Shown here in pieces: positions 28,330-36,665 of a stretch of 38,963 bases of DNA. The position numbers and the translations under genes were made by a program. Every line of letters starts with the position of its first letter. Within the stretch, counting starts at the first letter, position 1. The DNA is taken from the NCBI RefSeq assembly GCF_016680995.1, contig NZ_JAEQMG010000123.1, positions 1-38,963 on the forward strand, written 5' to 3'. The stretch is from Ruminococcus difficilis (lineage in GTDB: Bacteria; Bacillota_A; Clostridia; Oscillospirales; Acutalibacteraceae). The notes beneath the pieces were generated by a model. That model did not search any database, was not told the DNA's origin, and worked only from the letters and a program-made list of their open reading frames with translations.

Positions 28330-31095
28330 ATGTCCGCAACGAAAAAAACGGACGCTCCTCTGCTGAGCGGCAGACGCTTCCGTGAGTTCGCAATCAGGAA
28401 CCGCTATATCTGGATATCCTTTCTGGTTCCGTTTGTGCTCATGGTCACCGCCTTCGGTCTGATGAGCGTTTCACCCTTTGGCGACAAGCAGATACTTGTC
28501 ACCGACCTGTGGCACCAGTATTTTCCCTTCCTCGCGGATTTCCAGGACAAGCTCAAAAACGGCGAGTCGCTGTTCTGGACATGGTCGGTGGGAGGAGGCG
28601 TGAACTACTTCGCGCTGATGTCCTACTACCTCGCGAGTCCCGTCAATTTTCTCTCGGTGTTTATCCCTGCCGAATGGCTGCGGGAATTTCTGATGTTCTC
28701 GGTGTCGCTGAAAATCGCGCTTTCGGGCGCGTTCACCGCGTACTTCCTCAAGAGCGTCTACAAGCGCAACGACTACACGCTGCTGATGTTCTCGTGCTGC
28801 TTCTCCTTCTGCGCCTACCTGATGGGCTTCTACTGGAACACCATCTGGCTCGACACGGTGTGCATCACGCCGCTGGTGGCGCTCGGCACGGTGAAGCTGC
28901 TGACGGAGAACCGCTTCCGTCTGTTCACCGTCACCCTTGCGCTGTCGCTGCTGATGAATTACTACATCGGACTGTTCACCTGTATCATGGTGCTGATGAT
29001 ATTCATCGCGTATTCCATCATCTATTGGAGCGGCGTGAAGAACTTCTTCATCAACCTGATCAAGACGGGCGCCTTCTCCTTTGCGGCGATCGGCATGACA
29101 ACCTTTTTCCTGCTGCCCGCGTTCATGGGACTGCAGAACACCCACGCCTCGGGAAGTACCTTCCCCAGCACCTTTGCCATCAATATCGGCGGCAGCAACG
29201 ACCTGCTCGGCGTGCTGCGCGCGCTGAAGAGCATCACGGGCAACTTCGCGAACTTCACCTGCGCCGCGAACAAGGCGGCGGACGCGCTGCCGAATATCTC
29301 ATGCTCGGCGTTCGCGCTCTTCTTCGGCATCCTTTCCCTGACAAGCCCGAAAATCAAGGTGAGGGAGAAGATCGTCAGCGTGTCGCTGATCCTCTTCATG
29401 TTCCTGAGCTGCGTTATCCGTCAGCTCGACTATATCTGGCACGGCTTCCACTTCACCAACATGATCTCCTACCGTTTCAGCTACCTGATCAGCTTCCTGC
29501 TGATCATCATGGCGTACCGCGCGTTCACCACGATCGATCACATCAGCGTGGTCGGCGCGATCGTCGCGACGCTGCTGAGCACATTTGTGCTGGTGATGGC
29601 GGTCAACGACAAGGGCACCGACGTCATGTTCGTCGACCATATGGACTGGATGAAGCCGACCCTGATCGCGACCGCGGCGATTCTCGCGTTCATCGCGGCA
29701 GTGGTGATTCTCTACACCAAGCGGGTGATACCGAAGAACGTCATGATCATCGCGCTGATGGTCGTGACCCTTGCGCAGAGCGGCGTGACCGCCTACACGG
29801 GCGTCAGCCGCACCACCGTAACAGGCACGCAGGATTATCCCCGCGGTGAGGAAAACACCGAACAGGTGATTGCGTATATGAAGAACCGCGAGGCGGACAA
29901 TCCCGAAATGTACCGCAGCGAGGTCACCACAACGCAGACGCTCAACGACGGCGCGCTCAACCACTACCACGGTCTTTCGATGTTCAACTCCATGGCGAAC
30001 GAAAACATGACGCGCTTCTTTGAGAACTTCGGCATGATGGGCTGGAAGAGCGGCAACCGCTACACCTACGCGGAAAGCACGCCGGTGACCAACATGTTCA
30101 TGGATTTGAAATACCTGATCCACCGCAACGGCGATATGCACAACACCTATGATATGAACGAGGTGTGCAGCGCGGGCGGCGTCAAGCTTTATGAAAACAC
30201 CCACTATCTGCCAATCGGCTTCATGACCGAAAAGGAGCTGCTCAACTGGGTGGAGAACGACAACGAGGATCAGTTTGATCCGTTCGAGCAGCAGAACGCC
30301 TTTTTCAGTCAGGCGACGGGCATCAAGACAAATGTCTATTCCCGTCTGGAGGTCGTGTCGCAGGGACATTCCGACTCCGCGCAGTTCATGGTCAACAAGC
30401 AGGACTACGGTCTGTATAATTTCAGCTGCATCGACACCACCATCACTCCGCATGTCAAGTGGAACTATGAGGCGCCCGAAAGCGGACTGTACGCGATGTA
30501 CGCCGATATCCACGACGGCGACGACGTGACCATCATGCAGAACGACGTGGCGCAGACGAGCAAGTACGGCATGGGACGCTCGTATATCGCGTGCATCGGC
30601 TACTTCAACAAGGGCGACAAGATCTCTGTCTACGCCGACCTCAAGCAGGGCTCGGCAGGCAACGCGAGGGTCTATGTCAATATGCTCAATAAGGAAATCT
30701 TTGAGCAGGGCTACGCGAAGCTGTCCGAGAGCGTACTCAAGACCGAGAGCCACACCGACAGCTCCGTCAAGGGCACGATCAACGCCAAGAAGGACGGACT
30801 GTTCTACACCTCGATTCCCTACGAAAAGGGCTGGACGGCAAAGGTGGACGGCGAAACGGTGGATATCACTCCCGTCGGCAATTCGCTGCTTGCGTTCCCG
30901 CTGAGCGCGGGCGAGCATGAGATCACACTGACCTATTATCCCAACGGCTTCTGGCCCGGAATGGCGGTTTCATGCGTTTGCTTGCTGCTGTTTGCAGGCA
31001 TGTGCGTCCTGACATATATCCTCAGAATCAGGATCATCCCCGAGCCTGTGTATGAATCACAGCTGGAGGACGAGGACGAAGAAGATCCGGAATAA
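28330..31095 (+). CDS. yfhO: YfhO-family membrane glycosyltransferase
   Basis: Large polytopic membrane protein of 921 residues, a GT-C-type transferase that in other Firmicutes moves sugars from a lipid carrier (made by CsbB-like enzymes) onto wall or lipoteichoic acid polymers outside the membrane. About a dozen membrane helices fill residues 27-500. The first outer loop has the family motif VTDLWHQYFPFL, with Asp59 a likely catalytic acidic residue, and SVGGGVNYFALMSYY. A large extracellular region (about 510-885) ends in a beta-rich part, and a final helix (about 892-912) precedes an acidic cytoplasmic tail. GGAGG before the ATG supports the start. The acceptor and sugar are unknown. Confidence 0.88.
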   Translation: MSATKKTDAPLLSGRRFREFAIRNRYIWISFLVPFVLMVTAFGLMSVSPFGDKQILVTDLWHQYFPFLADFQDKLKNGESLFWTWSVGGGVNYFALMSYYLASPVNFLSVFIPAEWLREFLMFSVSLKIALSGAFTAYFLKSVYKRNDYTLLMFSCCFSFCAYLMGFYWNTIWLDTVCITPLVALGTVKLLTENRFRLFTVTLALSLLMNYYIGLFTCIMVLMIFIAYSIIYWSGVKNFFINLIKTGAFSFAAIGMTTFFLLPAFMGLQNTHASGSTFPSTFAINIGGSNDLLGVLRALKSITGNFANFTCAANKAADALPNISCSAFALFFGILSLTSPKIKVREKIVSVSLILFMFLSCVIRQLDYIWHGFHFTNMISYRFSYLISFLLIIMAYRAFTTIDHISVVGAIVATLLSTFVLVMAVNDKGTDVMFVDHMDWMKPTLIATAAILAFIAAVVILYTKRVIPKNVMIIALMVVTLAQSGVTAYTGVSRTTVTGTQDYPRGEENTEQVIAYMKNREADNPEMYRSEVTTTQTLNDGALNHYHGLSMFNSMANENMTRFFENFGMMGWKSGNRYTYAESTPVTNMFMDLKYLIHRNGDMHNTYDMNEVCSAGGVKLYENTHYLPIGFMTEKELLNWVENDNEDQFDPFEQQNAFFSQATGIKTNVYSRLEVVSQGHSDSAQFMVNKQDYGLYNFSCIDTTITPHVKWNYEAPESGLYAMYADIHDGDDVTIMQNDVAQTSKYGMGRSYIACIGYFNKGDKISVYADLKQGSAGNARVYVNMLNKEIFEQGYAKLSESVLKTESHTDSSVKGTINAKKDGLFYTSIPYEKGWTAKVDGETVDITPVGNSLLAFPLSAGEHEITLTYYPNGFWPGMAVSCVCLLLFAGMCVLTYILRIRIIPEPVYESQLEDEDEEDPE

Positions 31096-31107
31096 AAAGA
31101 AAATGAC

Positions 31108-31145
31108 AATCGGCGCAAGGCGGAAAGCCCTGCGCCGATTTTTTA
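31108..31145 (+). terminator. Terminator after yfhO
   Basis: Stem AATCGGCGCA (31108-31117) with TGCGCCGATT (31131-31140), an extended inner stem, then Ts. It separates yfhO from the transglutaminase-like genes. Confidence 0.9.
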
Positions 31146-31196
31146 TGCGCGGGCTTAAAATTATTCACAAAGCGCATAAAAAATTTCAAAATATAA

Positions 31197-31225
31197 TTGA
31201 CTGAATGGAAAAAATAGGATAAAAT
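31197..31225 (+). promoter_or_regulatory. Promoter of the transglutaminase-like lipoprotein pair
   Basis: TTGACT (31197-31202), spacer 17, TAAAAT (31220-31225), about 38 bases before the GTG start. Confidence 0.72.
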
Positions 31226-31262
31226 TAATATAACTATGAGTATCAATAAAAGGTGATTGTGT

Positions 31263-32507
31263 GTGAATCCGATTAAACAATACAGCCTGCCCGTCGCGGC
31301 GGCGTCCATGATCGTGCTGATAGCCGTACTCGTCGGCTGTTCCGCCTGTTCGCCAAGATGGTATTACCGGTTCCGCGAGGAGCCGACCGTCGCGCCGACG
31401 AGCGACGTTTCCACGGATACGGACGAGAGGGAGAGCATAACCGACAGTCACGGCTACAACAGCCTGAACGATAAGATGAAGAAGGCGTATCAGGTGCTGG
31501 ATGAATATATACACCGCGACTACAGCGAGCGGTTCACGCTGGCGCTGAACGACGGCGACGAGCTTCTCAACGTGGTGGAGGCGTACGAGCAGGATCACCC
31601 CGAGGTGTTCTGGCTCGATACCGGCTCACGCTACGAGTACGCGACCTATAGCCACGGTCTGGAGGTCACCCTGAGCTTCACCTTCGAGGGCGACGCGCTG
31701 GAGGAGGCGAAGGAGGACGTCGAGAAAGCCGTTAGCGACATCATCAAGGGCGCGCCCGAAAACGCCACCGATTACGAGATAGAGCTTTACCTCAACGAGT
31801 GGATCATCTACCACTGCTCCTACGATAAGGAAGGACCGCAGCGGCATACGGTATACGGCTCCCTGATTCAGGGAAGAGCGGTGTGCGACGGCTACGCGAA
31901 GGCGTTCCAGCTTTTGTGTCACCGTATGGGCATCGACTGCGTGACCATCGAGGGCACGGCGACCGAGTTTGAAAGCAGACTCGATGAAAGCGGCGACGAC
32001 GGACATATGTGGAACTGCATCCGGCTGGGAGACGACTGGTACCATGTGGACGTCACCTGGAACGACGGCGACGTGCATATCCAGAAATACGCGTTCCTCA
32101 ACCTCAGCACCGAGGAGATCGAGCGCACGCATTCCATCAGTCCGCTTTTCGGAGATGCAAGCCCCGACGACTACGACTATCTCAACACCTTTGTACCCGA
32201 ATGCACCGGCATGGAGTACAACTACTTCTACAAGAGCTGTCCGTGCATCACCGACCTCGATGACGACTCGGAGGTCATCGCCGCGCTGATAGAGGCGGCA
32301 AAGAAGCGCACCCTGTATCTGGACGTCCGCATCGACAGCTCGCTGGACTATGACGAGACCACACAGGCAATATCCGAGAGCTACGGTTACCGCTGGCTCG
32401 AGGCAGCAAACATGTATAACAATGATGAACCCGAAATCTCCGCGGACAGCAAATATATTGTCTATAAGGAGATCAATGTCATCACCTTCAATTTAGCGTA
32501 TGAATAA
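31263..32507 (+). CDS. Transglutaminase-like lipoprotein, first of a tandem pair
   Basis: Exported lipoprotein of 414 residues with a transglutaminase-core (papain-like) domain. A GTG start at 31263 is chosen because AGGTGA lies six bases upstream; the in-frame TTG just before it would overlap that site. The signal peptide ends in the lipobox LVGC (Cys26). A conserved region (DHPEVFWLD) precedes the core, whose triad is Cys208 in RAVCDGYAKAFQLL, His248 in GHMWNC and Asp263 in HVDVTWND. The triad is intact, so peptidase or cross-linking activity on surface substrates is possible. It overlaps the next, paralogous gene by eight bases. The substrate is unknown. Confidence 0.85.
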   Translation: MNPIKQYSLPVAAASMIVLIAVLVGCSACSPRWYYRFREEPTVAPTSDVSTDTDERESITDSHGYNSLNDKMKKAYQVLDEYIHRDYSERFTLALNDGDELLNVVEAYEQDHPEVFWLDTGSRYEYATYSHGLEVTLSFTFEGDALEEAKEDVEKAVSDIIKGAPENATDYEIELYLNEWIIYHCSYDKEGPQRHTVYGSLIQGRAVCDGYAKAFQLLCHRMGIDCVTIEGTATEFESRLDESGDDGHMWNCIRLGDDWYHVDVTWNDGDVHIQKYAFLNLSTEEIERTHSISPLFGDASPDDYDYLNTFVPECTGMEYNYFYKSCPCITDLDDDSEVIAALIEAAKKRTLYLDVRIDSSLDYDETTQAISESYGYRWLEAANMYNNDEPEISADSKYIVYKEINVITFNLAYE

Positions 32508-33753
32508 GAAAATCATTTCACTCATTTCCATTTTTGTCGCGGCGCTGTTATTATGCGGCTGCGACCCTTTGGAAGCGCTGACTAATTTTCTGGATGATGT
32601 AAAGCCCGACAACCCCGCGCTGACAAGCGAGGTAGCGGAGCACCGCAAGACGCTGACGGGCTGCGGCTATGAGGCGTTGAAAACCGAAGCGGAGCGCGAC
32701 GCCTACGCCACGGTGGATTATCTTGCGCAGAGGGGCAGCAGCACCATATTCATGCTCGACAACGACGGCACGCCCTCAAAAATGGGAGATATCATCGACC
32801 TGTACAAGGGCGACCATCCCGAGGTATTCTGGCTTGACGACAGCGGCGGCTATGAGTATACCAGACACGATACCTACACGGAAATCAGGCTTCTCTATTC
32901 GTTCGAGGGAGAGGAGCTGACGGAAGCGAAGCGCCTCCTGCAGGAGAGAGTCGACGCGCTTCTGGAGAAAGCGCCCAAGGAGAAAAGCAAATATGAAAAA
33001 GAGCTGTGGCTCAACGATATGCTGGTGCAGATTTGCGAGTATGACGAGGACGCGGCTGAGGAGGACAAGGTGATTTCCAACGAGCAGAACGCCTACGGCG
33101 CGCTGGTCGACGGCAAGGCGGTCTGCGAGGGCTATACCCGCGCGTTCCAGCTGCTATGCAGCGAGCTGGAGATACCGTGCGTGTCGGTCAACGGGACCGT
33201 GGAGAACGCCAACTCAGACGGAGAGGGCAACCATATCTGGAACGCGGTGCAGCTCGACGACGACTGGTACTATGTCGACGTGACATGGAACGACTTCCAG
33301 CCCAATTCGGACGAATACTGCCTGACCGAGATAGAGAAGCACCTCTATTTCAATATCACGACCGACAAGCTGCTCGAGGACCACAAAATCAGTCCGCTGT
33401 ACGGCAGCGGGGAGGAGGCGGATTATTACAACGCCTTTATCCCGGAGTGCACCGCGAAAAAGGAGAATTTTTTCCGCAAGAGCCTGATCACGATATCCTC
33501 GGCGGAGGACAGCGGCAAGCTGCAGAAGGCGCTGACGGCGGCTGCTGCGGACGATGCCGAGACCTTTGCGTTCTGCATCGATGAGGACGCGGACTATGAG
33601 GATGTAGTGGACGACATCATCAACGGCTATGCCTACAGCTGGATCAGGAAGGCGAATGAAAAGAATGATGGCGACCATCAGCTGAGCACCAACTCCAAGT
33701 TTTTCACGTATGAAGAAATCAACGCCGCGGCGTTTGTTTTGGAATATAAATAA
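32500..33753 (+). CDS. Transglutaminase-like lipoprotein, second of a tandem pair
   Basis: A 417-residue paralogue of the preceding protein. The lipobox is LCGC (Cys21). It shares the DHPEVFWLD segment, the same order of helices, and the transglutaminase core with Cys209 (KAVCEGYTRAFQLLC), His245 (NHIWNAV) and Asp260 (YYVDVTWND). The C-terminal parts also correspond (SWIRKANE against RWLEAANM; KFFTYEEINA against KYIVYKEINV). The arrangement points to tandem duplication followed by divergence, with both active sites kept. It is translated from an ATG inside the end of the first gene. A short hairpin follows the stop. Confidence 0.85.
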   Translation: MNKKIISLISIFVAALLLCGCDPLEALTNFLDDVKPDNPALTSEVAEHRKTLTGCGYEALKTEAERDAYATVDYLAQRGSSTIFMLDNDGTPSKMGDIIDLYKGDHPEVFWLDDSGGYEYTRHDTYTEIRLLYSFEGEELTEAKRLLQERVDALLEKAPKEKSKYEKELWLNDMLVQICEYDEDAAEEDKVISNEQNAYGALVDGKAVCEGYTRAFQLLCSELEIPCVSVNGTVENANSDGEGNHIWNAVQLDDDWYYVDVTWNDFQPNSDEYCLTEIEKHLYFNITTDKLLEDHKISPLYGSGEEADYYNAFIPECTAKKENFFRKSLITISSAEDSGKLQKALTAAAADDAETFAFCIDEDADYEDVVDDIINGYAYSWIRKANEKNDGDHQLSTNSKFFTYEEINAAAFVLEYK

Positions 33754-33769
33754 GGGAACCGAGGTTCCC
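33754..33769 (+). other. Small hairpin between the transglutaminase pair and pyrK
   Basis: GGGAAC-CGAG-GTTCCC immediately after the stop codon, without a T tract. It could be a weak terminator or an RNA processing/stability element. No promoter is obvious in the 41-base gap to pyrK, so read-through is possible. Confidence 0.5.
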
Positions 33770-33794
33770 GCATACACCCCGAAAGGATGATACA

Positions 33795-34553
33795 ATGAAA
33801 TATGATATCCGTCAGCTGCGGCTGCTTTCCAACGAAGCGATCGCAAAGGGCATATATGATATGCGCCTTGCCTACGGAGAAAACGAGATACCCGTGCAGT
33901 GCGGACAGTTCGCGCACGTCTATGTACCGGGAAAGAGCCTGCGCAGACCGATATCCGTCTGCGACGCGCGCGACGGCGTGCTGCGCCTTGTCTATCAGGT
34001 CAAGGGCGAGGGCACCAAGATCATGTCACAGATGAAGCAGGGAGAGCAGGTGGACGTACTCGTACCGCTCGGCAACGGCTTTTGTGTGGATAAAGAGAAG
34101 AAGTACGCGCTGATCGGCGGCGGTATCGGCGTACCGCCCATGCTTTACACCGCGGCGCAGTGCAAGGAACCGCTTGCAATCACGGGCTTCCGCAGCAGGG
34201 AGCTTGTGATATTACAGGAGGACTTCGCGCAGGCGGGAGCGGAGGCCGTGCTTGTGACCGACGACGGCAGCGCCGGAAAGAAGGGCTTTGTCACCGACGT
34301 CCTCCGCGAGAGGATCGCGGAGGTGGATGAGGTCTGCGCCTGCGGACCGACGCCCATGCTGGAGGCAGTCGCGCGCGTCTGCGCGGAATTCGGAAAGCCC
34401 TGTCAGATCTCACTGGAGGAGCGAATGGCGTGCGGCATCGGCGCATGTCTGGTCTGCGCGGTCAAGGTGCGCAAAAACGGGGAGGAGATCATGCAGCACG
34501 TCTGCAAGAACGGTCCCGTATTCAACGCGGAGGAGGTAGTGTTCCATGGCTGA
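33795..34553 (+). CDS. pyrK: Dihydroorotate dehydrogenase B electron-transfer subunit
   Basis: FAD and [2Fe-2S] subunit that passes electrons from dihydroorotate, via PyrD, to NAD+ in pyrimidine synthesis. It has 252 residues. The FAD-binding RRPISVCD segment and the pyridine-nucleotide site GGGIGVPPM are visible. The C-terminal cluster ligands are Cys213, Cys218, Cys221 and Cys237 (CGIGACLVC and later HVC), the full C-x4-C-x2-C-x15-C pattern. AAAGGATGAT precedes the ATG. It overlaps pyrD by eight bases. Confidence 0.95.
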   Translation: MKYDIRQLRLLSNEAIAKGIYDMRLAYGENEIPVQCGQFAHVYVPGKSLRRPISVCDARDGVLRLVYQVKGEGTKIMSQMKQGEQVDVLVPLGNGFCVDKEKKYALIGGGIGVPPMLYTAAQCKEPLAITGFRSRELVILQEDFAQAGAEAVLVTDDGSAGKKGFVTDVLRERIAEVDEVCACGPTPMLEAVARVCAEFGKPCQISLEERMACGIGACLVCAVKVRKNGEEIMQHVCKNGPVFNAEEVVFHG

Positions 34554-35457
34554 TTTATCGGTAAAGGTAGCGGGCGTCAGCTTTGCGAATCCGCTGATCG
34601 CCGCCTCGGGAACCTTCGGGTTCGGCAGGGAGTACGGCGAGTTCTATCCGCTCTCGAAGCTGGGCGGCATCTCCTGCAAGGGCATCACCCTGAAACGGCG
34701 TGACGGCAATCCGCCGCCGCGTATCGCGGAAACACCCTCGGGCATTCTCAACGCCGTCGGCTTGCAGAATCCGGGCGTGGACGTGTTCATCCGGGAGGAT
34801 CTGCCGTGGCTGAAGCAGCAGAACACGGTCGTCATCGCGAACATCGCGGGCAACACCGTCGAGGATTACTGTGCGATGGCGGAGAAGCTCAGCGAGACCG
34901 ACGTCGACATGATCGAGCTGAATATCTCCTGTCCCAACGTCAAGAGCGGCGGCGTGCAGTTCGGCACGAGCTGCGAGTCGGTGGGACAGATCACCAAAGA
35001 GGTGCGCGCGCACTGCCGCAAGCCTCTGATCGTCAAGCTCAGCCCGAACGTCACCGATATCGCCTCGATCGCGCAGGCGGCGGAGGCAGGCGGCGCTGAC
35101 GCGATATCCATGATCAACACCCTGACGGGCATGAAAATAGACATCAGAACACGCCGTCCAATCATCCGCAACAACACGGGCGGACTCAGCGGCGCGGCGG
35201 TATTTCCCGTAGCGGTGAGAATGGTGTGGCAGGTGTCCAACGCCGTCAGCATCCCCATCATCGGAATGGGAGGCATCACCACATGGGAGGACGCGGTGGA
35301 AATGATGATCGCGGGAGCGACCGCTCTGCAGATCGGCACCGTTCTGTTCTCCGACCCCTACGCGCCGGTCAAAATCGCGGAGGGAATCAATCAATTTCTC
35401 AATGACAATCATATCGCGAGCGTCACCGAGCTGACGGGTACGGTAATCCCTTGGTAA
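34546..35457 (+). CDS. pyrD: Dihydroorotate dehydrogenase B catalytic subunit
   Basis: FMN-containing class 1B enzyme oxidising dihydroorotate to orotate, 303 residues. Typical segments are NPLIAASGTFGFG near the start, GLQNPGVD, the active-site loop ELNISCPNVKSGG with Cys129 as catalytic base, and the C-terminal phosphate site GMGGITTWEDA. Pairing with pyrK confirms the NAD-dependent type. No other pyr genes lie nearby, so the pair is separate from the main pyrimidine operon. No terminator is obvious before the AraC-type gene. Confidence 0.96.
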   Translation: MADLSVKVAGVSFANPLIAASGTFGFGREYGEFYPLSKLGGISCKGITLKRRDGNPPPRIAETPSGILNAVGLQNPGVDVFIREDLPWLKQQNTVVIANIAGNTVEDYCAMAEKLSETDVDMIELNISCPNVKSGGVQFGTSCESVGQITKEVRAHCRKPLIVKLSPNVTDIASIAQAAEAGGADAISMINTLTGMKIDIRTRRPIIRNNTGGLSGAAVFPVAVRMVWQVSNAVSIPIIGMGGITTWEDAVEMMIAGATALQIGTVLFSDPYAPVKIAEGINQFLNDNHIASVTELTGTVIPW

Positions 35458-35513
35458 AAACATACCAACAATATTATTTTTCTTAACATCAAGGCAAGGA
35501 GTAATAAAGGCAA

Positions 35514-36353
35514 ATGGACTATCAATACGATGTTGTGAATTATGATAAAAATATCCCCGCAACGATTATGTATCTCAATCTATCCTCGGAGACGCGCAAG
35601 ACCGAGCTGCAGTGGCACAGAGAGCCGGAGCTGGTCTATGTGATTGAGGGCACGAGCGAATGTATCCGCAACGGCGAATCAAAGATGGTGGAGGAAGGAG
35701 ATTTTATCCTGATCAACAGCGAGGACGTACATCTTGTCCGTCCCGTATCGGGCACAGGCTGCAGGCTGCTGTGCGTGAACTTTTCTTTTGAATATATCCG
35801 CATGTTCTGCAAATCCATCGACAGCGTATTTTTTGACGTCAACGGAGACAGTGAAGTGCACAGACAGATCGCGGACATCCTGAAGGAAATCGCCGCGACA
35901 GGCAGCGACGGCGACTACGTGTCGCTGCTGCAGATCTCCCATATCAACAGGATTTATTATCTGCTGCTCAGTCAGTGCATGTGCTTCCGCAGAAGCGGAG
36001 GAACGGTGTCAGCAACCAAGCGCGATTTTTCCTACGCGAAAACCGCGATCGCATATATAAACGAGAACTACAAGCGCGAGATTCCGCTCAATGAGATATC
36101 CTCGGTCGTGAATCTGTCGCCCTCCTACTTTTCCAAGTATTTCAAGAACGTCACGCAGGTCAGCTTTTCCAAGTATCTCGCGAACCTGCGGCTTGAAAAC
36201 GCGATCAACGATATGATCCATCACAACTCTACCGTTTCGACCGCGGCGATGGAAAACGGCTTCGCCAACGTAAAGGCGTTCATCACCCAGTGCAAGAAGG
36301 TATACAACTGCACGCCCGCGCAATTCAAAAAGCGGCTTTCGGGCAGGGCATAA
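35514..36353 (+). CDS. AraC-family transcriptional regulator
   Basis: A 279-residue regulator. The N-terminal cupin-like sensor domain (about 15-95) has LQWHREPELVYVIEG followed by GDFILINSEDVHLV. The C-terminal AraC DNA-binding domain (about 178-279) contains two helix-turn-helices, with IPLNEISSVVNLSPSYFSKYFK as the first and the conserved CTPAQFKKR end. Such architecture usually senses a small molecule, often a sugar. The target is unknown. The neighbouring genes are pyrimidine and cell-wall genes, neither an obvious regulon, so it probably acts elsewhere. A strong terminator follows. Confidence 0.9.
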   Translation: MDYQYDVVNYDKNIPATIMYLNLSSETRKTELQWHREPELVYVIEGTSECIRNGESKMVEEGDFILINSEDVHLVRPVSGTGCRLLCVNFSFEYIRMFCKSIDSVFFDVNGDSEVHRQIADILKEIAATGSDGDYVSLLQISHINRIYYLLLSQCMCFRRSGGTVSATKRDFSYAKTAIAYINENYKREIPLNEISSVVNLSPSYFSKYFKNVTQVSFSKYLANLRLENAINDMIHHNSTVSTAAMENGFANVKAFITQCKKVYNCTPAQFKKRLSGRA

Positions 36354-36370
36354 ACAAAATAAAGGTTATT

Positions 36371-36403
36371 AACGGCTCGGAGCTTCGGCTCCGGGCCGTT
36401 TTT
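36371..36403 (+). terminator. Terminator after the AraC-type gene
   Basis: A 13-base-pair stem (36371-36383 with 36388-36400, one G-U pair) around a TTCG tetraloop, then Ts. The 150 bases that follow, up to the next promoter, are AT-rich and I see no gene in them. Confidence 0.93.
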
Positions 36404-36551
36404 GTCATACTTTTGTTATGATTTGAAATTCTTGCACTTTGACCAATATTTTGCAGGAGAAAACCGCAGGAAACAGCCTTGAATAATTCCAAAATGAAAT
36501 AATAGTCATATTCATTGTGAATATTGCATAAAATTCTAATATTGAATTTAT

Positions 36552-36580
36552 TTGACATTACCAAAGAACCGCGTTATAAT
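36552..36580 (+). promoter_or_regulatory. Promoter of the G5/3D-domain gene
   Basis: A perfect TTGACA (36552-36557), 17-base spacer and TATAAT (36575-36580). The leader of about 80 bases contains a small GCAGG/CCTGC hairpin. I do not see the sequence elements of a known riboswitch in it. Confidence 0.9.
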
Positions 36581-36665
36581 GCCACACAACAAAGGCAAGC
36601 AGGATTTCAACACCCTGCAAAAAATAAAATGACGATTCAATTCGTAACATATAAAGGAGTTTATT

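Noticed and set aside
36581..36665. c-di-AMP or other riboswitch ahead of the 3D-domain gene
   Set aside because: 3D/Rpf genes are often under such control, but the leader of about 80 bases is too short and shows only one weak hairpin.
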